A stretch of DNA of 64,000 nucleotides from Harmothoe impar. Taxonomy: Eukaryota; Annelida; Polychaeta; Phyllodocida; Polynoidae. The first letter of the stretch is position 1. Every line of letters starts with the position of its first letter. The stretch covers positions 66,668,816 to 66,732,815 of the forward strand of contig OX381707.1 of the NCBI GenBank assembly GCA_947462335.1, read 5' to 3'. The position numbers were made by a program, and so were the translations under genes. The notes under the pieces are model-generated. The model saw only the letters and a program-made list of their open reading frames with translations, searched no databases and was not told the DNA's origin. Positions 56,605 to 64,000 of this stretch are shown here, in pieces.

Positions 56605-57912
56605 ATGGCTTACGTACACGAGAGCAGTAACGAGTGCGCGCTCTCTGAGCTCGACCTGCACACCGTAGCGCCGACTCAGACTACTATCTTAAAGTCGTCT
56701 TTCCTGGGGATAGAAACAAAAAACTCTTTAGAGGATGGAGGTAACATAAATTTCACCATCAACAAGTCGCAAGAGTACACAGACCTGAACGAGAATTACC
56801 TTCATCTGGAATGTCAAGTGCTGAAAGCGAACGGAGCGGCGATCGAGGACACCGACGCGGTAGCTCCGGTGAACAACTTGGCTCACTCGCTCTTCAAAGA
56901 CGTCCAAGTCTCCATCGGCGGTTTCAAAGTGTCTGGCAACACCGAGACCTACCCTTACCGAGCTTACTTGGAAGGGTTACTCAACTACAACAAAGACGTG
57001 AAGGACGGCGTCATGAGCGCCCAGGGGTGGCATGAAGATACGCCCGGTCAGTTTGACACGTTGACTGACGCGAATGCGGGGTACAAAGCGCGCAAGAAGC
57101 TAATCTCCAACAAGCGCTTTTCGCTGATGGCGCGACTGCACTTTGACCTGGCTCATCAACCGAAGCTCATCGTTGGAGAGACAGAAATCAATCTCACTCT
57201 GAAACAAGCGGCGCCCTCTTTCTATCTGATGTGCGCCGCTGACGGAGGCTACAGCTTGAAGATCTACAAAGCAAAGCTCTACGTGCGACGCGTGCTGGTG
57301 GCGGACGCTGTAGCGGAAACGCACGAGAGAGCGGTGATAGAACACGGGCCCTTTGACTACCCGGTGAACAGAGTGGAGGTGACGACGTACGCCATCCCTC
57401 AAGGTAACAGAGATCACAGCTACACGCACTCCAACACAGGCCAGCTTCCCAAGTCGATGATGATTTGCTTCCTTGACCACGACGCCTTCAACGGTAGCTA
57501 CACCAAGAACCCGTTCGAGATGAAGCATTACGACATCAGCTCGCTTCAAGTGATAGTGAACGATCAGAAAGTGCCGAACGACGCCTACGTGCCCGACTTT
57601 AAGACCAAAGCGGCCGTGAGAGAGTACTTGGCGCTACACACGGAAACGGGGATGTACGAGGGCGCGCGCTCCTGCGGTATTTCATACGATCAATTCCTGA
57701 ACGGTTACACGGTGTTCCCCCTCGACTTAACCCCAGACAGATCGCACGACGGGTGTCGCGTGAACCTTATAAGAGCGGGTCAGCTGAGGGTGGAAGTCAG
57801 TTTCCGCTCGGCGCTACAAGCGACAACAACGGTGCTACTCTACTTGGTGTACGACAACGTCGTCGAGCTGACCCGAGATCGACACCCCATCACCGACTAC
57901 CACATGAACTGA
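56605..57912 (+). CDS. Polinton major capsid protein (double jelly-roll)
   Basis: This 435-residue protein should form the hexon-like trimers of the icosahedral shell. The N-terminus (ECALSELDLHTVAPTQTTI, then LEDGGNINFTI) and the segment EYTDLNENYLHLECQV are hallmarks of Polinton/adintovirus major capsid proteins, often annotated in animal genomes as F54H12.2-like. The NNLAHSLFKDVQVSIGG block and the later YPVNRVEVTTYAIPQG segment mark the two jelly-roll halves. The length is normal for the compact Polinton type and the frame is uninterrupted. It has its own TATA box 60 nt upstream and is followed after 29 nt by the protease, so the two are probably co-expressed. Confidence 0.93.
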   Translation: MAYVHESSNECALSELDLHTVAPTQTTILKSSFLGIETKNSLEDGGNINFTINKSQEYTDLNENYLHLECQVLKANGAAIEDTDAVAPVNNLAHSLFKDVQVSIGGFKVSGNTETYPYRAYLEGLLNYNKDVKDGVMSAQGWHEDTPGQFDTLTDANAGYKARKKLISNKRFSLMARLHFDLAHQPKLIVGETEINLTLKQAAPSFYLMCAADGGYSLKIYKAKLYVRRVLVADAVAETHERAVIEHGPFDYPVNRVEVTTYAIPQGNRDHSYTHSNTGQLPKSMMICFLDHDAFNGSYTKNPFEMKHYDISSLQVIVNDQKVPNDAYVPDFKTKAAVREYLALHTETGMYEGARSCGISYDQFLNGYTVFPLDLTPDRSHDGCRVNLIRAGQLRVEVSFRSALQATTTVLLYLVYDNVVELTRDRHPITDYHMN

Positions 57913-57941
57913 AGACAAGACGGCGGTACTTGGCGTATCGT

Positions 57942-58394
57942 ATGAACACGCTTGAAATAAGCAGAGTGTTGAAGGAAAACGTTCACACAAAACATCGTTT
58001 CCTGGGCGTTTTCTCTTGTGACACTATTCCGAAGCACCCTATCAAAGACACTTGTTTCGTGAGCAACACAGATCCGCAACATTTACCAGGTCAGCATTGG
58101 GTGGCGTTTTACGTGTCGAGCACGGGTGAAGTGTACTACTTTGATTCCTTCGGCTTACCGCCGCTGAGTGCGGAGTTCTTGTCTTTCGTGGAACGCTCTG
58201 CTCCGTTCAAGTGGCAAAGAAACCGCATTCAACTACAAGACACTTCTGCTGACACCTGTGGACCTCATTGCGTTCATTTCCTAATTGAAGCATGTCGAAC
58301 AAGAAACCCCAAGAAGTGCGTCATGCGCATGAGCAAAATCCCAAAGCTGAGCGACCGGGCCGTGAGTCAGAAGCTATCGATGATGCTGTTGTGA
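57942..58394 (+). CDS. adenain-like (Ulp1-type) maturation cysteine protease
   Basis: A 150-residue protein from the ATG at 57,942. Upstream in-frame sequence lies within the capsid gene and begins with a non-ATG codon. The catalytic His is in GQHWVAFYV, the acidic residue in YYFDSFGLPP, a Gln in RIQLQDTSADT and the Cys in TCGPHCVHFL, giving the His-Asp-Gln-Cys set of adenovirus-type proteases. The compact length is typical of Polinton proteases. It would cleave capsid precursors during virion maturation. It lies 29 nt after the major capsid gene. Confidence 0.92.
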   Translation: MNTLEISRVLKENVHTKHRFLGVFSCDTIPKHPIKDTCFVSNTDPQHLPGQHWVAFYVSSTGEVYYFDSFGLPPLSAEFLSFVERSAPFKWQRNRIQLQDTSADTCGPHCVHFLIEACRTRNPKKCVMRMSKIPKLSDRAVSQKLSMMLL

Positions 58395-58420
58395 CGGGTT
58401 GTTGCGATGGCGGCCGTTTC

Positions 58421-58591
58421 ATGGAGGCAAAGATTCTCTGCCTTGCCGAAATGGTGTTGGATTTATCCAAAGTCGTGCAATGTCTATTGGAGAGAAGTCG
58501 TCCGGGGTGTGGTGGTGCGAGTGACGGCGGCGTGAGACTTTGCGGCCTGTTGAGTTGCTGCAAATCGAAGAAGCAAGCTAAAAAAGCATAA
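58421..58591 (+). CDS. small cysteine-containing ORF (56 aa)
   Basis: The ATG 26 nt after the protease stop opens a 56-residue frame, MEAKILCLAEMVLDLSKVV..., ending in CGLLSCCKSKKQAKKA. The frame is also open upstream to 58,292, overlapping the protease. A hydrophobic helix followed by a Cys-Cys-Lys-rich tail could be a palmitoylated membrane anchor, but no family is recognised. An AATAAA (58,621) lies 30 nt downstream and could end the rightward transcripts. Confidence 0.45.
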   Translation: MEAKILCLAEMVLDLSKVVQCLLERSRPGCGGASDGGVRLCGLLSCCKSKKQAKKA

Positions 58592-58620
58592 ACTTGTGTG
58601 TTTTTTCTGATTGAAATGAA

Positions 58621-58635
58621 AATAAAGAATAAAAT
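58621..58635 (+). terminator. polyadenylation signals for rightward genes
   Basis: AATAAAGAATAAAATG contains one exact AATAAA plus a variant, just before the right terminal repeat and after the last ORF. Confidence 0.6.
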
Positions 58636-58653
58636 GAAAAGAAAAGAAATTAT

Positions 58654-59093
58654 CTTGTTGTGTTTTTATTTCTATATATAAGTTACATAACTTTTTTTTG
58701 TTTGTTTGTTTACAAACAGTCACGTGTCACGTGGTGTTGTTTACAAACAAGAGAGCCACGTGGTGTTGTTTACAAACAAACCCTAAGTAGGTCACGTTAC
58801 CCTAGTTACCAGAATGCCGGCTTCTGATTGGCTGAGCCTAAGTAGGTCACGTGACGTAAGTAGGTCACGTTACCATGGTTACCAGAATGCCGGCCTCTGA
58901 TTGGCTGAGAGCTTCTAAGTAGGTCAGTAGGTCACCCAGAATGCTGGCTTCTGATTGGCTGAGAGCCCTAAGTAGGTCACGTTACCATGGCAACGGGTCA
59001 GGTGACCAAATGGAGGCCTCTGATTGGCTGCATGTCGATTGAGTAATAAACAGTAGTTAACTATAGTCCCGTTCCGATACATACTATACTACT
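58654..59093. repeat. Polinton right terminal inverted repeat
   Basis: Inverted partner of 48,606-49,026. It ends ATACATACTATACTACT. Small substitutions (for example in the TTTGGTCAC(G/C)TGACCCGT block) and one A/T-rich indel separate the copies. Confidence 0.95.
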
Positions 59094-59540
59094 GGGGGGG
59101 TCCCCATGTCGCACGTTGAACTTAAGAAAGGTCCATGTCACATGTCACTAAGGAAAAACCCATGTCATTAGTGTTACTAAGAGATATAGTTGATTAGGCC
59201 ACCACCAAGAAAACTTTGAAATCCTTAGAACCAAATTGGTGCATTCTGATGCATTTTAGACCCTGAGCTCCGGGAAATGTATGCAGTGAAGACAAGGGGG
59301 GTTCGGGGGCACCCTCTAAGAAAATTTGGAATGTCTAGACTTGAAATAGTGCATTCTGATGCACTCTCCAACACTTTTTCTCATGTCACTAAGGCCCATG
59401 TCACATGTCACATTTAAGAAATGCCCCATGTCCAATGTCACTTACATGGCCATGTCCCATGTCAATTTTAAGAAATGGCCATGTCACCATCTCCAATTTA
59501 AGAAATGGCCATATTGCCAGGTCGAATTTAGGGGTCAAGG
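59094..59540. repeat. right half of the interrupted GGCCCTTGA...TCAAGGGCC repeat
   Basis: Resumes as TCCCCATGTCGCACGTTG and continues with CATGTCAC/TTTAAGAAATGGCCATG words to AATTTAGGGGTCAAGGGCC at 59,539. The related uninterrupted copy lies reversed at about 62,170-62,395. Partial copies occur near 4,120-4,200 and 15,838-15,960. Confidence 0.75.
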
Positions 59541-59910
59541 GCCATATTTATACTACATTTCAATCAATTTATAACTTTGTGTCCAAATGGCCTTCCATAG
59601 TTTAAAAATGTTGTCAATGCCCTGTGGCTGATTGTCTACTGGATTGCCTAATATAATTATACCTAGTTGGACAATAATAATGCTTCATTATTAAGATGGT
59701 ATTTTGTGATTGATATCGCATAATCTGCAGTTTGGTGGTATTTTGACATGTCATACGAAAACCCATGTAGAAAAAAAGCCAAGCCCAGGAGACATGAGGA
59801 CTTTTGACAGGTTAATCCTCATATGTAAACCTACCATTCCTGCAAAATCCAGCTTTCTTTGAATTTATTCAATGTTCTGACTACAACTTGGTCTAAAGTT
59901 ACTGTACTAT
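59541..59910. other. no gene seen
   Basis: Short non-coding interval. Confidence 0.4.
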
Positions 59911-61912
59911 AGGGAGCGTTCATTATTTATGGCAGGGGGGGGATGAGCTATTCGTAGGGGGGGGCGGTTCATTTTAGGGTATTTCCGAGGGGGGCGGTTC
60001 ATTTTAGGTTATTTCCGAGGGGGGGGGGCAGTTCATTTTGGAGTATTCATGTGGGGGGGGCACTTCATTTTGGGACATTTGTTTGGTTGAGTGCACTTCA
60101 TTTTGATACCAATATGTCTTAAAATGCACCAAATGACCTCTAGATTCTCTAGATTTTCAAAATTTTCTTGAGAAAAGTACAAACCCAACCCCTTTTAGTA
60201 CTGTAAATTTCAGTGTATTACCCGCATCTTGCATATAACCCTTACCCCCAACTCAGGAGAATCCTATAACCCGTTTTTGGATCTGAAAATCTCAATATAG
60301 TACTGTTCTATAGGTAATAAAAGCCCTTGTATAACTGGCACCCTATATAGGCATACTTGGTATTAAATGAAAATACGACCCACGGATAGTACGGAATTTA
60401 CGGTAGTTGTGGTGCTGCGCTGATGACAGTGGCATGTCGCCTGGGCTAAACCTCACTCCTAGGCTTCCTCAAAATCAAAATATGCAATTAAGATTTCAAA
60501 AATACAAGAGAATGGCAAAATCTGACCCTTTCTGTGTCCAACCTTGGCCCTTTCTGACTCCAAAGCTGTGCCCTTTCTCATGCCCAAACCTAGCTTTGTC
60601 ACCTAGCGGAAATATATTTACTGACCCTAGGAAGAACACTGTCACCAGAGCCTGGGCTTCTCTAACGTAGCTTTTTCCAGTCCAAAGTGTCAGGGGGATT
60701 GCTCATAAACAGAGTTTCCTAAAAATAGACAGGCATTTTCCAAGAACACCACCACATAGTGACGTCATTACCACCTTTTGTGCATTCATATAGGTCTCGT
60801 ATCAGAACGGCAGATTGGGAGCCAGCCCCAAATAGACAAGGCAAATACAGATATGATCCTTAATATCTTTGTGCCAAAATGCATCATTTCAAGTCTATAA
60901 ATTCAATTTTGAAAGGTCTTTCGCTCCTGTCCCAATCATCAAGGACAGATAGCTAGGCCCTATAGAGGCTGGATAATACACTACCGTATTTGACGTAATA
61001 AGCGCACAGTGCGCTTAAAAAATGATGATAGACACCTTTTAGTAGTTAAGAGTTTAATTGGGGTCAAAAATTGAGATATTTTTGGTTATTTGTAGTATAA
61101 AAATCGGCCAAAAATGGGGGGTGTGCGCTTATTAGGAGGTGTGCGCTTATTACGTCGAATACGGTATTTCAAATTTTCCAAAAGCCTTCCCTTCAAAAAC
61201 AAGGTTCCATCCAGCCTCAATCTGGATAATGCAGAGTTGAACCTTAATATACTTTGTGCCCAATTGAATCTGAATGCACCATCTCAAGTCTAGACTTTCC
61301 GAATTTTCCCCAAACCCCCAAGTAGCACCGCTGTACTTGGATTGCACTGCTCGGAAGGGCATACGTCACCAACTTCAGAAAATCATGGACTTTTTTCCTT
61401 TTTAGAATTTCCATGTTTGTCCTTAATTGATGTACCACAGCTATAGCGTATCTATATCTAGATGTGTACCGTGTTGTAGCTATGAAAGGGAATTGTATGA
61501 GGGTCACATATGATAGAGTAAATCTGTATTTAAAGATAATTCAGCCTGCTGTTTTCAGTGAAATAGCATCTTCCTTACTAGACCTATAAGAAAGGGCGTG
61601 CACTAAAGGGTGCATCACAGAAGATTTCCAAACAATTTGGGTTGGGGGGATATGAACAATATTTGTAGCAGTTAATGACCATTTCTTTAAGTTTACCTTG
61701 TTACACAATTGTTTGTGATTTCCTATAGCTGGGGGGGGGGCAGTTTATTTTAGCATATTTCCGAGGGGCGGGGGTGGTTCATTTTAGCATATTTCCGAGG
61801 GGGGGGGGCAGTTCATTTTAGGGTATTCGCGAGGGGGGGGGCGGTTCATTTTGGGGTATTTGCCGAACGAAAATCTCATCCCCCCCCCTGCCATAAATAA
61901 TGAACGCTCCCT
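59911..61912. mobile_element. element with GGGAGCGTTCATTATTTATG ends, copy C
   Basis: AGGGAGCGTTCATTATTTAT and CATAAATAATGAACGCTCCCT bound a 2.0-kb element with GGGGGGGGCAGTTCATTTTA-type blocks at both ends. It shares termini with copies A and B but not the interior. It contains the near-palindromic GTGCGCTTATTA words at 61,000-61,155, possibly a nested MITE. No coding content. Confidence 0.8.
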
Positions 61913-62164
61913 TAGGGACGATTTTTCTGATAGCTTGTGAAGAAAAAAGAGCCCCAATGGATTCTTTTCCAAAGATTTGTCAAAGGGGCGGGTCATGACT
62001 TTCTTTTACGGAAATGCATAAAATATTGCCCTCCTCCCCCTTAAGAGGGGTATGAATAAATCGATTCTTCACGAAACACTGTATACCTATCTAGCTAAGA
62101 CTCTTCAATCTATCAGTGTTGTTTGATATGCATGACATCTACGTCATTGACTGCACACTGCTGT

Positions 62165-62395
62165 GCTTCTAGACCCCTAAATTCGATATAGCGACATGGG
62201 CATTTCTTAAAATCGACATGCGACATGAGGCCTAGTGACATGCGACATGGGGCTTAAAAAGATAGTGACATGCGACATGGACAGTTCTTAAAATCGAAAT
62301 GGGACATGAGCATTATTAAGTGACATAGACATGCTACATGGTAATTTCTTGAAATCGACATGCGACATGGGACCCCTCCCCCCATCAAGGGCCAC
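62165..62395. repeat. uninterrupted copy of the repeat that hosts the Polinton
   Basis: Runs from ACCCCTAAATTCGATATAG to CCCCCCATCAAGGGCC, containing several GACATGCGACATGG words. Read in reverse it gives CCTTGATGGGGGGAGGGGTC then CCATGTCGC, the counterpart of the Polinton insertion site without the element. Confidence 0.75.
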
Positions 62396-63623
62396 ACTGG
62401 TGCCTATGGCCATGGTTCTATTGTGCCATCATGCCTGTCTATTTGTTCTCCTTATTACCCTATACTGGGAATCACATTGTATACGATTACATGTAAATTG
62501 AATTGAAGTTTGAGGCATATTTCTGGCCTGGATAGGACACATTTGTTACAATTTTACAGTAGTCCTATATTTGAAATAACACGTGCATCTAATGGAGACA
62601 GCTAAGACTTTGTCTTTGTAAAGCGTTATTTTACTAACGCAATGACGCAATAAATGTCCTTTAGTAAAGCAGGATTTGCAAGATATCGACTGAATTGCAT
62701 AAAAAAACAATATCCCAGGTGAAACATTTTGAAGTCAACTAAAACATAAACCAAGCATTTACACTGGAAGAAGCTGTGGTTACTCCAGCCATATTCTGGC
62801 GGGAAAGCAACGCTCTGGTAAACCCGGTCACCAAAAACTTAACGATCCAGCTCAAGAATGAGTTTAACTGGTGCGATCATCCCTGTTAATGAGACCAAAG
62901 ACTACATAAATAAGTACTTTGCCAACATTCACATATAGGTAACGATTTACTTGGTAAGCTCCCCGAATAGGCTTAAATCTTGTAATATCTGATATACTCG
63001 GGGATGAGGAGCAACTAGGTACTAATATTTTCAGATGAAGAGTAGCGCAAATAAGTTTAAATACTTTGGAAAATTCTAGTGGCCTCAAGGGTATTAATGA
63101 TATTACAGTATTGTTGTTTTGGAGGGCATATACACTGAACAGATTCAACAGGGAATGCCCCGGAAACACTTGATTGTATTTGTTTTACAAAAGGAGGAGA
63201 ATAACAATAAGAAGCACAGACACGAAAGACACATTGTAAACAAGCAGATATTTTGGAGTGTAATTTAACATCTTTATATGATTTCGTTAGAATTAACTTG
63301 TGATCAGTGGGCTGAGTCATTTTATTACATATGTTTATACTAGTATCTGTAATATAATAGGCTCTCTGAGTATGGCCTCAGTACCCCCTGTCTTAATACA
63401 TGCACATGTATATGTTAACTGATGATACCTCTGCCGCCAACAGGCATAACCCATCATGGTCATATGGATTATTGTTATGAATCAGTAGACTAATGTAAAA
63501 CCTAAATCATACCCCATGCCTAATAATCTATACAATTTGGTCTTATATGAAACATATGTTTATGAGGTATGTAGAACTAATCGATGTACTATGTATGTGT
63601 CTACCCACGTAGATCCTAGTGGC
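62396..63623. other. no gene seen
   Basis: AT-rich non-coding sequence. Minus-strand frames near 62,864-63,320 lack recognisable content. Confidence 0.5.
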
Positions 63624-63980
63624 GTTAAAGCTTGACCGTCATGGTTGAAGTGAGGCCAAAAGCACTTTTGGATATAGTTCAGTTTTCATTCACAAGAGGG
63701 CTCTTAAGGGCTGAGAGCTCAGCTCTTCCCAGTGGGCACAGAACATTGAATCAATGTTGATGAATGGTTGACAACATTGTTTCAATGTCAAATCAATGTT
63801 GATTTACCGTTGAACTGCATTTTGTGCCCACTGGGTTACAGGCACAATATAGGGTGAAAATGTTGTATCTGGACAATGCTCATGGTCCCCTGTCCAAACA
63901 CTGCTGCCCTCTGGTGGAACTGTTATTTTAGGCCATGTATGGAAAATGCTGAACTTATTCCTTGACGGCCCAGCTTTAAC
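63624..63980. repeat. dispersed repeat, copy 2 (MITE-filled)
   Basis: Near-identical to 1,174-1,420 in the same orientation, except for the 108-bp MITE inserted at 63,728-63,835. It ends AGCTTTAAC, completing a GTTAAAGCT inverted terminus. Confidence 0.85.
63728..63835. mobile_element. 108-bp MITE CCCAGTGGGCACA, second copy
   Basis: CCCAGTGGGCACA / TGTGCCCACTGGG ends and AATCAATGTTGAT internal palindromes. Comparison with 1,174-1,420 shows exact insertion, with a TT doubled at the site. Confidence 0.92.
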
Positions 63981-64000
63981 AATGCTCCTACCTGAAGCGC

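Larger units (their letters stand above)
48606..59093 (+). mobile_element. Polinton/adintovirus-like endogenous element lacking a PolB gene
   Basis: A 10,488-bp element with 421/440-bp terminal inverted repeats that start AGTAGTATAGTATGTATCGG. It is flanked by GGGGGG on each side, consistent with a 6-bp target duplication (although in a G-run). The cargo comprises a packaging ATPase, chromodomain integrase, penton-like and pVI-like proteins, major capsid protein and adenain-type protease: the Polinton morphogenesis set plus integrase. All these frames are intact. Classical Polintons are 15-20 kb and encode a protein-primed PolB of over 1,000 residues. No such frame exists here, and the 2.5 kb left of the ATPase has only small or low-complexity ORFs. 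Coding DNA is visibly more GC-rich than the host flanks. Low divergence between the terminal repeats suggests recent integration. Confidence 0.95.

Noticed and set aside
57753..57941. N-terminal extension of the protease into the capsid gene
   Set aside because: The extension lacks an ATG start, lies inside the capsid reading frame region and is Arg/Ser-rich without protease features.

Overview
The window reads as a gene-poor, transposon-dense stretch of nuclear DNA from an animal, most likely a marine invertebrate. It holds a DIRS-type tyrosine-recombinase retrotransposon, a Polinton/adintovirus-type element, a LINE fragment, tRNA-derived repeats, many foldback elements and MITEs with short inverted ends, spliceosomal intron signals and microsatellites. 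I cannot name the species. Apart from one possible host exon near 32.6 kb, no ordinary cellular gene is convincing.

Layout. 1-6.7 kb: AT-rich DNA with a 430-bp-spaced repeat family. 6.74-12.69 kb: a DIRS retrotransposon on the minus strand (5' intron, gag, RT/RNase H, tyrosine recombinase) bounded by inverted repeats and abutted by a 420-bp derivative that shares its end motif. gag and RT each carry one frameshift. 13.3-14.75 kb: the end of a LINE reverse-transcriptase gene split by a MITE. 15.5-18.9 kb: nested foldback elements and a 48-bp minisatellite. 19.5-25.6 kb: tRNA-derived repeats, inverted duplicates and a broken transposon-associated gene. 25.6-34.5 kb: several non-autonomous DNA elements and the possible host exon. 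34.6-45.7 kb: a large inverted duplication built on GGGAGCGTTCATTATTTATG-ended elements. 47.4-48.25 kb: a broken PIN-like gene with a cysteine-rich tail.

The main feature is 48,606-59,093, a complete 10.5-kb Polinton/adintovirus-like provirus. It has about 430-bp terminal inverted repeats (5'-AG...CT-3'), is flanked by GGGGGG on both sides (the 6-bp duplication expected of Polintons), and sits inside a host repeat whose unoccupied copy lies about 3 kb away. Reading rightward it carries a packaging ATPase, a small hydrophobic-tailed protein, a conserved Polinton protein, a chromodomain integrase, a penton-like minor capsid protein, a pVI/core-like protein, the double jelly-roll major capsid protein, an adenain-type protease and a small cysteine protein. 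All morphogenesis genes look intact, yet there is no room for the protein-primed DNA polymerase that defines classical Polintons. Its place is taken by a divergent leftward alanine-rich ORF and one or two unrecognised small ORFs. Genes are packed like cistrons (6-29 nt gaps or short overlaps), several start codons directly follow A-tracts, and the ATPase and major capsid genes share a near-identical TATA-like promoter.

59.1-64 kb: the other half of the interrupted repeat, another GGGAGCG-ended element, and a near-identical copy of a repeat found at 1.2 kb that has acquired a 108-bp MITE.
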